A program made the position numbers and the translations under genes. Below the pieces are notes generated by a model. The model saw nothing but the letters and a program-made list of their open reading frames with translations. It searched no databases and was not told the DNA's origin. Positions 1-10,558 of a stretch of 39,581 nucleotides of DNA are shown piece by piece. The number at the start of each line of letters is the position of its first letter. Position 1 is the first letter of the stretch. The stretch comes from Arenimonas sp. GDDSR-1 (GTDB taxonomy: Bacteria > Pseudomonadota > Gammaproteobacteria > Xanthomonadales > Xanthomonadaceae), in assembly GCF_025980345.1 (NCBI RefSeq), contig NZ_JAPDUI010000023.1, positions 1 to 39,581 of the forward strand, read 5' to 3'.

Positions 1-1629
1 GGTGGTGCCGGTGAAGTACAGGTGGTGGAAGGTGCCGAGGATGCCGCCGGCCATGAACACGATGGTGGCGAACAGCACGTTGACGGTGGCGGTCTTGCCG
101 CGCACCAGGCCGAGCTTGACGAACAGGAAGCTCATCACCGCCACGGCGAACACCTCGAAGAAGCCTTCGACCCACAGATGCACCACCCACCAGCGCCAGT
201 ATTCCACCATGGAGAGGTGCGTGTGCTCGCCCCACATCAGGCCGGCGGCGTAGAACATGCCGATGGCCACGGTGGACAGGAACAGCAATCCGACGATGGA
301 GGACATTTCGTCCTTGCGGCGCAGCGCCGGCCACAGCGCACGCCCCATCAGCAGCAGCCAGACCATCAGGCCGACGAACAGGAAAGCCTGCCAGAACCGG
401 CCGATATCGACGTATTCCCAGCCCTGGTGACCGAACCAGAAATTATTGGCCAAGCCGAGTTTCTGCATGACCGCAAACCATTGGCCGGTGAAAGCGCCGA
501 TCACGATGATCAGCAGACAGGTGAACAGGAAATTGACCCCGGCGCGCTGGAATTTGGGTTCAACCCCGGAAATCGCCGGTGCGATGTACAGACCGGTGCC
601 GAGCCAGGCCGTGGCGATCCATAAAACGGCCAACTGCGTATGCCAGCTTCGGGTCAGTGAGTACGGCAGTACTTCGGCCAGATTGAAGCCGTAAAAATTC
701 TGGCCTTCGACCTGGAAGTGCGCAGTGAATGCACCGAGCAGGATCTGCACCAGAAACAGGGCCAGAACCACCCAGAAGTACTTCGCGGTCGCCTTCATCG
801 AGGGCGTGATGTTCAGGCCGCGCAGCGGATCGGTTGCCGGCGGCGTCGGGGCCCCTTCCCGGCCGTGATACACCGCGTAGTGCCAGCCGAGCAGGGCGAT
901 ACCGGCAATCATGAACAGCACGCTGAACACCGTCCACAGGAAGGTACTCGACGTGGCCTGGTTGCCGACGGTCGGGTCATACGGCCAGTTGTTGGTATAA
1001 CTGACCTCCTGGCCGGGGCGATGGGTCACCGCTGCCCAGGAGGTCCAGAAAAAGAAAGCACCCATTTGCCGGCGGTGTTCGGCGGTATCCACCGTGCCTT
1101 CCTTCATGGCATAGGTTTCGCGCAGCGAAGCGCTAGTCGGATCGCTGCTGAATACCGATTCGTAATGGCCGGCCACGGCGGCAATGGCCTTGGCCCGCTC
1201 CTCGCTGATGGTCAGTGTTCCGGTAGCCGCATCGAAGCGGTTGCCGCGGATATCCGGCTGCAGTTCGGCCTTGAGTTTGGCCTGCTCGCCCGCGCTCAGA
1301 TCAACGAAGGCCTTGTTGAATTGTGCCCGTGCCCGCAAATCCAGCCAGGCTTCGGATTCACGGTGAAGCCAGTCCGCGCTCCAGTCCGGGGCGACCAGGG
1401 CGCCATGCCCCCAGATTGATCCCAGTTGCTGTCCGCCGATGCTCTGCCAGACCTGCCGACCGGTTTCGATATCGCTGCGGGTGAAAACCGTCCGCCCGCT
1501 TTCGGTAACAACCTGTTCGGGAATGGGCGGCTGCTGCCGGTGGATTTCGCCACCCATCCAGAGCAATACACCGAAGCCGACGGTCAACAGCAACCCCAGC
1601 CCGATCCATAAACGTTTCGTGGTATCCAT
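1..1629 (-). CDS. norB: Quinol-dependent nitric oxide reductase (qNOR), C-terminus cut off by window edge
   Basis: Reduces NO to N2O in the cytoplasmic membrane with electrons from quinol. The 543 codons present read through to the window edge, so roughly the last 200 residues of a normal qNOR are missing. An N-terminal membrane segment (about 7-25) is followed by a periplasmic region (about 30-225) that resembles the cytochrome c-like domain of qNOR but has no CxxCH, which separates it from cytochrome-dependent cNorB. Then come heme-copper-oxidase-type helices. Visible ligands are H330 (low-spin heme), H484 and E488, and H535-H536 (FeB site); the 484-to-536 spacing equals that of known qNORs. 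The start at 1629 has AAAGGA six bases upstream. The gene follows the FNR-type regulator on the same strand and has an FNR-like box in the gap, so anaerobic or NO-dependent activation is likely. Confidence 0.95.
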   Translation of the reverse strand, partial: MDTTKRLWIGLGLLLTVGFGVLLWMGGEIHRQQPPIPEQVVTESGRTVFTRSDIETGRQVWQSIGGQQLGSIWGHGALVAPDWSADWLHRESEAWLDLRARAQFNKAFVDLSAGEQAKLKAELQPDIRGNRFDAATGTLTISEERAKAIAAVAGHYESVFSSDPTSASLRETYAMKEGTVDTAEHRRQMGAFFFWTSWAAVTHRPGQEVSYTNNWPYDPTVGNQATSSTFLWTVFSVLFMIAGIALLGWHYAVYHGREGAPTPPATDPLRGLNITPSMKATAKYFWVVLALFLVQILLGAFTAHFQVEGQNFYGFNLAEVLPYSLTRSWHTQLAVLWIATAWLGTGLYIAPAISGVEPKFQRAGVNFLFTCLLIIVIGAFTGQWFAVMQKLGLANNFWFGHQGWEYVDIGRFWQAFLFVGLMVWLLLMGRALWPALRRKDEMSSIVGLLFLSTVAIGMFYAAGLMWGEHTHLSMVEYWRWWVVHLWVEGFFEVFAVAVMSFLFVKLGLVRGKTATVNVLFATIVFMAGGILGTFHHLYFTGTT

Positions 1630-1686
1630 GACACAGTCCTTTCATTCGGGATGCGTCATGGTCGCCTTTGCATCAAGGCGGCTGCA

Positions 1687-1700
1687 TTGATGTAGGTCAA
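1687..1700 (-). promoter_or_regulatory. FNR/DNR-type box upstream of NO reductase
   Basis: TTGAT-GTAG-GTCAA matches the FNR consensus TTGAT-N4-ATCAA with one mismatch. It lies in the 78-bp gap between the regulator gene and the NO reductase, centred about 64 bp before the reductase start codon. A class II arrangement would put transcription start near 1652. The -10 there is weak (CATGAC at 1660-1655), as is common for activator-dependent promoters. The site is seen directly; its use by the adjacent regulator is inferred. Confidence 0.75.
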
Positions 1701-1707
1701 GCCGTAT

Positions 1708-2454
1708 TCAAATGCGCAGGACCGGCTTGGCCAATGCCTCCAGTTCATCCCGTTTGGCGAGATGGAACTCGCGCCGGTCCACTTCGATCAGGCCGTGGTC
1801 CTGCATCCTGCGAAGCACCCGGCTGACCGTCTCCGGGGCTAGGCGCAGGTAATTGGCCATATCGGTCCGGCTCATGGTCAGCAGCAGATGGCTGGCCGAA
1901 AATCCGCGTGCGGCGTATCGCCGGGAAACCGAAATCAGGAAAGCGGCCAAACGCTGTTCGGCGCTGTAATCGCCGGCCAGCAGAGCCGCCTTGTTGATGT
2001 CCTGCGACAACAGGCGGAACAGGTGCGCCTGCAGGCCCGGCATCTTGCCGGCCAGAACCGCCATTTTCGGGAAGGAAAATCGGCACAGCATGACCGTATC
2101 CAGCGCCACCACATTGCAGGGATACTTGTTCTGGTGGATGGCGTTCAGGCCGACTACTTCCCCAGGGAAAAAGAAACCCAGAACCTGCGCATCGCCATTG
2201 CTGTCGATGACCGTGGTTTTTACCGTGCCGGCGCGCACCGCGGCGATGGCCTTGAAATCATCGCCTTCGCGGAAGATCACGTCGCCTTCGTGGAAGGGGC
2301 CGATGTGCTCGACCAGCACATGCAGGTCCATCAGCGCCGATTTGTCGTAGCCTTCCGAAAGACAGGCCTGCGAAAAGGCACAGGTGCTGCAGAAACGCAG
2401 GGCATCGCCGTCATCGGCGGGTGCAGGCTGCTTGCGGAACGGGGTATAGCTCAT
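1708..2454 (-). CDS. fnr: FNR-family oxygen-sensing transcriptional regulator
   Basis: A 248-residue Crp/Fnr-family activator. The N-terminus carries C22-x2-C25-x5-C31, and a further cysteine, C124, falls where E. coli FNR has C122, so all four ligands of an oxygen-labile [4Fe-4S] cluster appear present (C113 is an extra cysteine). A cyclic-nucleotide-binding-like beta-roll spans about 45-130, a dimerisation helix about 131-160, and a helix-turn-helix about 193-218. The recognition helix has E208, S211 and R212, the E-SR signature of proteins that read TTGAT half-sites. Matching boxes occur before the NO reductase, hemerythrin, outer-membrane and YdcH genes in this window. The start at 2454 has GGGAAGG just upstream with short spacing. 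It could equally be called Anr or Btr, the names used in other gammaproteobacteria. No matching box was seen before the gene itself. Confidence 0.93.
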   Translation of the reverse strand: MSYTPFRKQPAPADDGDALRFCSTCAFSQACLSEGYDKSALMDLHVLVEHIGPFHEGDVIFREGDDFKAIAAVRAGTVKTTVIDSNGDAQVLGFFFPGEVVGLNAIHQNKYPCNVVALDTVMLCRFSFPKMAVLAGKMPGLQAHLFRLLSQDINKAALLAGDYSAEQRLAAFLISVSRRYAARGFSASHLLLTMSRTDMANYLRLAPETVSRVLRRMQDHGLIEVDRREFHLAKRDELEALAKPVLRI

Positions 2455-2573
2455 TGCCTTCCCGCAGGGTCGTGGCTCATGGGTTTGGCGGCAGGGGGCC
2501 TGGTTGGATTATGCATGCCTCAATTATAGCCAAGTTGCGGCGGAATCCGGCTCTTTATGGTCTAATACGCACT

Positions 2574-4550
<1,977 letters not shown>

Positions 4551-4561
4551 TATCCTAGACA

Positions 4562-4577
4562 GGCGCCGTTCGGCGCC
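4562..4577 (+). other. Short GC-rich hairpin between thiC and the fusion gene
   Basis: GGCGCC-GTTC-GGCGCC forms a perfect 6-bp stem with a 4-base loop in the 48-bp gap after thiC. No T-run follows, so it is not a clear intrinsic terminator; it may only weaken read-through or stabilise the thiC transcript end. Confidence 0.35.
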
Positions 4578-4598
4578 CGATTCCGGAACCGTCCGTCC

Positions 4599-6428
4599 AT
4601 GAAACTCGATTATCCGTTCATCCAGCTGCCGCTGACTTTCGATGCCGACCGCCTGTTGAAAGAGGTCTCCGCCATCGATGCCTCGGCCTGGCAGCCGCAC
4701 CCGCAGGGCTATGCCGGCAATTTCGCGATGACCCTGATCACGCCGAACGGCATCAACAACAACGACGAAATGTCGGGCCCGATGATGCCGACGGACTACC
4801 TGAAAAGCTGTCCGTACCTGATGGAAGTGCTGCGCTGCATCGGCGGCGTCTGGGGCCGTTCGCGCCTGATGAAATTATCCGGACAGGCCGAGGTCACGCC
4901 CCATATCGATACCAATTACTACTGGCGCGAGCGCATGCGCGTGCATGTGCCCATCGTCACCCAGCCCAGCGTGCGCTTCTACTGCGGCGAGCAGGACATG
5001 CACATGCCGGCCGGGGAATGCTGGATCTTCGACACCTGGAGCATGCACAACGTCGTCAACGATGCCAGCGAAGAACGCATCCATCTGGTCGCCGACACCG
5101 TCGGCGGCGAGGAATTCTGGCAGTGGTTCCGCGCCGGCCGCCCGCTCGGCATGGATATTCCCGGCTGGAGCCCGCAGCACATTCCGGTGTTCCACCGCGA
5201 GCCGCCGCCGCTCCGGCTGGAGACGCAGAATCTTCCCGAGGTGATGACGCCCTGGGAAATGCGCGAACACTTCAGTTTCCTGTTCAATGAGGCAGCCCCC
5301 CATCCGGACCTGCAAGCACTTTCTGCAATCACCTACGATTTGACGCTGGCTTGGCAGGCGCTGTGGACGGAATGCGGCAGCAATCCTGCTGCCTACCCGC
5401 GATACGCGAGACTCCGAGACGACTTCATACAGACTTTGGGCCGTTTCGAGTACCTGCAATTGAGAAGCGGTTATCCGCTGACAAGAGGAATTATCCAAGG
5501 ACTGATGCTGCACTGCCTGAAGGATGCCAAACGCACGTTCAAGGAGCACCGCGATACCGGCCGGGAATCGCCGGCATCACGGCCCGAGGCCGGCGGACGC
5601 ATCGAGCGTCCGGTCATTCTGGTCAGCGCCCCCCGTTCGGGTTCGACCATGTTCTTCGAGGCGCTGGAGAAAAGTCCGGATCTGTGCAGCATCGGCGGCG
5701 AGAGCCACGGCCTGATGGAGAGCATCAGTATGCTGCATCCGGGCTCGCGCAACTTCGATTCCAATGTGCTGGCCGCCAAGCATTGTTCGCAGGACATCGC
5801 GCGCGAACTGCGGTTCCGTTTCTGGGAGAGCGCTTTCAGGCCGGACGGTACCAAGCCCGGAAATGGAGCGCCGATGCGGCTGCTGGAAAAGACTCCGAAG
5901 AACGCGCTGCGCATTCCGTTCATGAAGCAGTTGTTTCCCGATGCGCTGTTCGTCTATCTCTACCGGGATCCGAAGCAGGTGCTCGCCAGCATGATCGATG
6001 CCTGGCAATCCGGAAAATTCCGCACTTATCCGGACCTTCCCGGCTGGCCGGGCCTACCATGGTCGCTTCTGCTGACGCCGGGCTGGCGCGACATCGCAGG
6101 GCAGCCCCTGCATCACATCGTGGCGCATCAGTGGGCGACGGCAACCCGGATCATGCTCGACGATCTGGAAGCGCTGGATCCGCAGTGCGTGGTGAAGGTT
6201 CGTTATGAAGATCTGCTGGCCGGACCAAAGGCCGAGCTCGACCGGGTCTGCGCCTTCTGCGGAATCGCACAGGTTCCGCACTTCGATGACCTGCCGCTGT
6301 CCAAACATACCCTGACGCTGCCGGATCCTGAAAAATGGAAGCGCCATGAAGCCCTGATCAACGAAATATGGCCGATTGTCGCCGGGCAGGCGGCGCGCGC
6401 CGAGCGTTTTATCGCAACCGATTCCTGA
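4599..6428 (+). CDS. Aspartyl/asparaginyl beta-hydroxylase-like + sulfotransferase fusion protein
   Basis: A 609-residue two-domain protein. Residues about 1-200 look like the aspartyl/asparaginyl beta-hydroxylase (Asp_Arg_Hydrox, Fe(II)/2-oxoglutarate) family: H102-I-D104, H150 as second histidine ligand, and R160 in an RIHLVAD block that would hold 2-oxoglutarate. A linker of about 130 residues with little similarity to known domains follows. Residues about 338-605 form a PAPS-dependent sulfotransferase: the 5'-phosphosulfate loop SAPRSGST at 343-350, and a YRDPKQVLASM block that fits the 3'-phosphate-binding R...S motif. No signal peptide or membrane helix is visible, so it is probably cytoplasmic. 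The domain pairing suggests hydroxylation then sulfation of one substrate, which is unknown. Its 3' end overlaps the convergent acetyltransferase gene by 20 bp. Confidence 0.85.
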   Translation: MKLDYPFIQLPLTFDADRLLKEVSAIDASAWQPHPQGYAGNFAMTLITPNGINNNDEMSGPMMPTDYLKSCPYLMEVLRCIGGVWGRSRLMKLSGQAEVTPHIDTNYYWRERMRVHVPIVTQPSVRFYCGEQDMHMPAGECWIFDTWSMHNVVNDASEERIHLVADTVGGEEFWQWFRAGRPLGMDIPGWSPQHIPVFHREPPPLRLETQNLPEVMTPWEMREHFSFLFNEAAPHPDLQALSAITYDLTLAWQALWTECGSNPAAYPRYARLRDDFIQTLGRFEYLQLRSGYPLTRGIIQGLMLHCLKDAKRTFKEHRDTGRESPASRPEAGGRIERPVILVSAPRSGSTMFFEALEKSPDLCSIGGESHGLMESISMLHPGSRNFDSNVLAAKHCSQDIARELRFRFWESAFRPDGTKPGNGAPMRLLEKTPKNALRIPFMKQLFPDALFVYLYRDPKQVLASMIDAWQSGKFRTYPDLPGWPGLPWSLLLTPGWRDIAGQPLHHIVAHQWATATRIMLDDLEALDPQCVVKVRYEDLLAGPKAELDRVCAFCGIAQVPHFDDLPLSKHTLTLPDPEKWKRHEALINEIWPIVAGQAARAERFIATDS

Positions 6429-6933
6429 TCCGGACTCCGTCCGGAAGGGCGGCCTGCAGCGAAACCCGTTTCCGGCCGCCGTCCAGCAATTGCGACCCGA
6501 TTTCGGCAAAGCCGAATTTGTCATGGAAGCGCCGTGAAGGTTCGTTCGGGGGTTCGATATTGTATTCACAGCAGATGACCGGCACGCCCTGTGTTCGTGC
6601 CCGTTCGAAGAGCGCTTCGTAGAGGCGGGTGCCGAGTTTCAGCCCGGCATGCTCCGGAGCGATGACGATCCGGTCGATGTACAGAAACACCGGATAGCGT
6701 GCCGCGAAGAACGCGTAATTGGGATTGGCGTAACCGGCGCGTTCGCGCATGGCCAGCAGGAAGCCGGCCACGGAGCCATCGACGGTAAGCAGCCAGTTGC
6801 AACTCGCCATCGCCTGCAATTCCTGAAGCCGAACAGCATCCATGGCGCTGGTGTGTTGAACGGCTACATCATTCAGCGCCAGAAGCGTGGACGCATCATC
6901 TGCATCGGCATCGCGGATGCGGATGTCCGGCAT
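6409..6933 (-). CDS. GNAT family N-acetyltransferase
   Basis: A 174-residue single-domain acetyltransferase of the GNAT fold. An N-terminal IRIRDADADDASTLLALN block is typical for the family, and the acetyl-CoA loop region is GLKLGTRLYEALFERA (about 97-112). The C-terminal segment PPNEPSRRFHDKFGFAEIG is the usual alpha4-beta7 region. The substrate cannot be read from the sequence. The start at 6933 shares one base with the malQ stop (TGATG), so it is translationally coupled as the last gene of the glycogen operon. Its 3' end overlaps the convergent fusion gene by 20 bp. Whether it works in carbohydrate metabolism is unknown. Confidence 0.85.
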   Translation of the reverse strand: MPDIRIRDADADDASTLLALNDVAVQHTSAMDAVRLQELQAMASCNWLLTVDGSVAGFLLAMRERAGYANPNYAFFAARYPVFLYIDRIVIAPEHAGLKLGTRLYEALFERARTQGVPVICCEYNIEPPNEPSRRFHDKFGFAEIGSQLLDGGRKRVSLQAALPDGVRIRNRLR

Positions 6934-8453
6934 CAGGGCAGCGGCAACAGGGCGATCGGCGCCCGTCCGCTGGCGGCGCTGATCAGGCCGAGCACGCGGG
7001 CCGGTTCGCTGCCCAGCCAGTCCCAGTGGAAACGCCAGGTCCAGTTGTGCGCGCCGATGGTGCCGGGCACGTTCATGCGGTGCGCGCCGTCCAGGCCGAG
7101 CACATCTTGCAGCGGAAACACCGCAATGTTCGCCACCGAATTGCAACAGGCACGGATCATCGCCCAGTGCGCATTGTCGGCATCGGTGGCCAGATAGCTG
7201 CCGGCATAGACGCGTTCGCGTTCGCTGGCCGAATCCCACCAGCCGCGCACGGTGTCGTTGTCGTGGGTGCCGGTATAGGCCACGAAATTCCGGCCCCAGT
7301 TGTGCGGCAGGAAGTCGTCGGTGCCGTCGGTGCCGAATCCGAACTGCAGGATTTTCATGCCGGGAAAGGCGAAGCCGTCGCGCAGGGCAATCACGTCTTC
7401 GGTGATCAGGCCGAGATCTTCGGCGATGATCGGAAGCCGGCCGAGCGTACGCTCGATGGCCTCGAACAGGGCCTTGCCCGGGCCGGGAATCCAGCGGCCC
7501 TCTTCGGCGGTCGGACAGCTCGCGGGAATTTCGTAATAGCCGGCGAAACCGCGGAAGTGATCGATGCGGAACACATCGGCCTGGTTCAGGGCCCGTTTCA
7601 GGCGCGCGCTCCACCAGGCATAATCCTCTTCCGCCATTTTATCCCAGCGGTACAGCGGATTGCCCCAGCGTTGTCCGGTCGGTGCCATCGCGTCCGGCGG
7701 ACAGCCGGCGACCACGGTCGGCTGGAAATGCTGATCCAGGGTGTACAGGTCCGGACGCGACCAGCAGTCGGCACTGTGATGCGCGATGAAGATCGGCAGA
7801 TCGCCCATGATAGCGATGCCCTTGCCGTTGGCGTACTGTTTGAGCGCGGCCAGTTGGGTGTCGAAGCACCATTGCACGAACGACCAGAATGCGATTTCAT
7901 CGCGCAGACGCGTGCGTGCTTCGGCCAGGGCGGCGGTTTCGCGGCGGCACAGGGCCTCCGGCCATTGCCACCAGGCCTTGCCGGCATTTTCGGTTTCCAG
8001 GGCCATGAACAGCGCGTAATCATCCAGCCAGGCGGCTTCGCGGATACGCCACGCAGAAAACGCGGCCTGCTCGCCGGCATTGTTCTTGCCTGTGAATCCG
8101 GAAAATGCCGCGCGCAGCTGGGTCAGCCGCCAGGGCACCACCTGGGCGAAATCGACGCGCAGCGCATTGAATCCGCTTTCCGGCATCGCCGGTTTGTCCA
8201 GCCAGCCGGCCATCAGCAGCGGCTCCAGCGCCACCATCAGCGGCGATCCGGCGAATGCCGACACGCTCTGGTACGGCGAATCGCCCGGACCGATCGGCGT
8301 GGTCGGCAACCACTGCCAGATTTTCTGTCCGGCGCTGGCCAGCCAGTCCACGAACCGGAATGCATCCGGTCCGAAATCGCCGATGCCGTTCGGACCGGGC
8401 AGCGAGGTGACATGCAGCAGCACACCGGCTTGGCGTTGTTGCAGATCGATCAT
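6933..8453 (-). CDS. malQ: 4-alpha-glucanotransferase (amylomaltase) MalQ
   Basis: Moves alpha-1,4-glucan segments between maltodextrins, recycling the short chains released by phosphorylase and debranching enzyme (GH77). The 506 residues match the short bacterial amylomaltase form. The catalytic triad is visible: D298 in FRIDHFRG, E345 in IAEDLG and D398 in GTHDND. The start at 8453 (MIDLQQRQAGVLLHV) is chosen because the family begins there and because its ATGA overlaps the glgX stop; a longer frame exists but its extra 43 residues have no family match. Confidence 0.96.
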   Translation of the reverse strand: MIDLQQRQAGVLLHVTSLPGPNGIGDFGPDAFRFVDWLASAGQKIWQWLPTTPIGPGDSPYQSVSAFAGSPLMVALEPLLMAGWLDKPAMPESGFNALRVDFAQVVPWRLTQLRAAFSGFTGKNNAGEQAAFSAWRIREAAWLDDYALFMALETENAGKAWWQWPEALCRRETAALAEARTRLRDEIAFWSFVQWCFDTQLAALKQYANGKGIAIMGDLPIFIAHHSADCWSRPDLYTLDQHFQPTVVAGCPPDAMAPTGQRWGNPLYRWDKMAEEDYAWWSARLKRALNQADVFRIDHFRGFAGYYEIPASCPTAEEGRWIPGPGKALFEAIERTLGRLPIIAEDLGLITEDVIALRDGFAFPGMKILQFGFGTDGTDDFLPHNWGRNFVAYTGTHDNDTVRGWWDSASERERVYAGSYLATDADNAHWAMIRACCNSVANIAVFPLQDVLGLDGAHRMNVPGTIGAHNWTWRFHWDWLGSEPARVLGLISAASGRAPIALLPLP

Positions 8454-10558
8454 GGATGAAGCTCCTGTGCAGTTTGGGCGCGCGCGAGAATCAACAGGGA
8501 GTGCGCGGGGACGGTGACATGATAAATCGGTTCGTGCGAGGCCGGCGCTTCCGGCGCGGTGGTATCGAGCACGATCCGCCACGGACCGTGCGCGAGGCGG
8601 ACCTCACGGTCGGCGTTCTGCGGATTGAACACCACGCAGGAATCCGGCACCGCCTGCGCGCCGTCCTGCACCTGGCAGGCGAAAACGCTGTCGCTGCGGT
8701 CGTGCCAGTCGGCGATGGCCATGCGTTCGCCGGCCGCGGTGTACCAGTGCAGTTGCGGCGTACAGCTGGTATCGCCCTCGTCGGCGAACCAGCGCGGATG
8801 CCGCAGCAGCGGATTGATGCGGCGCAGCGCCGCCAGCTTGGCGACCAGCAGGGCCGTGCCCGGGTCGCGGTCGCCGGCCGACCAGTCCAGCCAGCCGGTG
8901 GGATTGTCCTGGCAGTAGGCATTGTTGTTGCCGTGCTGCGAGTTGCCGAATTCATCACCGGCGCAAAGCATCGGCGTGCCCTGTGCCACCATCACCGTGG
9001 CCAGCAGGGCGCGCCGGACGCGGATGCGGGTATCGCGGATGGCGGCATCGCTGCTGTCGCCTTCGGCGCCGAAGTTGGCGCTGATTTCGTGTGCGTGGCC
9101 GTCGCGGTTGTCTTCGCCATTGGCATGGTTGTGTTTCTGCGTGAAACTCACGGCATCCTGCAGGGTGAAGCCGTCATGGGCGGCCACGAAGTTGACGCTG
9201 GCCACCGGCTGCCGGCCGCCGTGGTGGAACACATCGCTCGAGCCGGTGACGCGGCGCGCGAATTCGCCGCGGCTGACGCCGGTGCCGAGCCAGTAACCGC
9301 GCACGGCATCACGGAAGCGGTCGTTCCATTCCAGGAATTTCCCGGGAAAGCGGCCAAGCTGGTAACCTCCGGGGCCGGTATCCCAGGGTTCGGCGATCCA
9401 ATGCACATCGGCCAATACCGGATCCTGGCGCAATGCCGTGAAAAACGGCGCCGAGGCATCGAAGCCCTGGCGCGTGCGCCCGAGTACCGGCGCCAGATCG
9501 AAGCGGAAGCCGTCGACGCCCATCACTTCGACCCAGTAACGCAGCACATCCATGACGAACTGCGCCACGCGCGGATGCACCACGCGCAGGGTATTGCCGC
9601 AACCGCTGTGGTTTTCATAGCGGCTGCGGTCATCCGGCGCGAGCATGTACCAGCTGGCGTTGTCCAGGCCGCGGAAGCACAGGGTCGGACCATCGGCACC
9701 GCCCTCGGCGGTGTGGTTGAACACCACATCGATCACCACCTCCAGGCCGTGTGCATGCAGGGCCTGCACCGTCTGCCGGAACTCCTCGCGTTGCGCTTCC
9801 GGCGTCTTGGCGGCGCACAGGCGCGGATCGGGGCAGAAGAAACCGATGGGATTGTATCCCCAGTAATTCACCAGGCCTTTTTCGGCGAGATGCCGTTCGC
9901 TGAGGGCGTACTGCACCGGCAGCAGCGACAGGGTGGTGACGCCCAACCTCTTGAAGTGTGCAATCGCTGCCGGATGCGCGAGCGCCGCAAACGTGCCGCG
10001 CAGGTGATCCGGGAGGCCCGGCAGCTGCATGCTGAAGCCTTTGACATGCAGTTCGTACAGCACCACATCGGCGGCGGCATGGCGCGGCCGGTTGACGCCG
10101 CCCGGTGCCGGTCCCGGATCGGCCAGCACGCGGCTTTTCAGGGCGGTGGTACCGTTGTCGCAGGCATCGGGAAGGCGGTCGCCTTCGGGGTGGTCGCGCA
10201 GGCAGCCGTGATGCTCATCCTGCCAGTCGAAACGGCCCTCGATCGCGCGCGTGTACGGATCGAGCAGCAGTTTGTTGGCATTGAAGCGCCGTCCGCGTTC
10301 CGGCCGGTATTCGCCCTGTGCGCGGTAGCCGTAATGCAGACCCGACGTGGCGCCCTCGAGAAAGCCATGGAAGATGCCGTCGTCCGGGCCGTGCATCCGG
10401 TAGCGTTTGCGTTCGGTGACGCCATCATCGGCATACAGGCAGAGCTCGATGGCTTCGGCGCGCTGGGAAAAGACCGCAAAGTTGATCCCGCCGCTTACGG
10501 CATGCGCCCCCAGCGGCGACGCACGACCGGGCGCGAGGCGCTCGGGCAGGACGCTCAT
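8450..10558 (-). CDS. glgX: Glycogen debranching enzyme GlgX
   Basis: Hydrolyses alpha-1,6 branches of phosphorylase-limited glycogen (GH13, isoamylase type). The 702 residues carry an N-terminal carbohydrate-binding fold (about 14-120), then the (beta/alpha)8 barrel with D354 (FRFDLA, nucleophile), E390 (WIAEPWD, acid/base) and D462 (AAHDGFTL), and a C-terminal beta domain. The start at 10558 (MSVLPERLAPG) forms an ATGA overlap with the glgB stop. The sequence upstream in the same frame is inside glgB and has no family match. Confidence 0.96.
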   Translation of the reverse strand: MSVLPERLAPGRASPLGAHAVSGGINFAVFSQRAEAIELCLYADDGVTERKRYRMHGPDDGIFHGFLEGATSGLHYGYRAQGEYRPERGRRFNANKLLLDPYTRAIEGRFDWQDEHHGCLRDHPEGDRLPDACDNGTTALKSRVLADPGPAPGGVNRPRHAAADVVLYELHVKGFSMQLPGLPDHLRGTFAALAHPAAIAHFKRLGVTTLSLLPVQYALSERHLAEKGLVNYWGYNPIGFFCPDPRLCAAKTPEAQREEFRQTVQALHAHGLEVVIDVVFNHTAEGGADGPTLCFRGLDNASWYMLAPDDRSRYENHSGCGNTLRVVHPRVAQFVMDVLRYWVEVMGVDGFRFDLAPVLGRTRQGFDASAPFFTALRQDPVLADVHWIAEPWDTGPGGYQLGRFPGKFLEWNDRFRDAVRGYWLGTGVSRGEFARRVTGSSDVFHHGGRQPVASVNFVAAHDGFTLQDAVSFTQKHNHANGEDNRDGHAHEISANFGAEGDSSDAAIRDTRIRVRRALLATVMVAQGTPMLCAGDEFGNSQHGNNNAYCQDNPTGWLDWSAGDRDPGTALLVAKLAALRRINPLLRHPRWFADEGDTSCTPQLHWYTAAGERMAIADWHDRSDSVFACQVQDGAQAVPDSCVVFNPQNADREVRLAHGPWRIVLDTTAPEAPASHEPIYHVTVPAHSLLILARAQTAQELHP

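Noticed and set aside
1-1629. Cytochrome c-dependent NorB instead of qNOR
   Set aside because: The long N-terminal periplasmic domain without CxxCH is typical of the quinol enzyme, and no norC gene precedes it.
4562-4577. Rho-independent terminator after thiC
   Set aside because: The hairpin is perfect but there is no T-run after it on either strand; kept only as a low-confidence hairpin.
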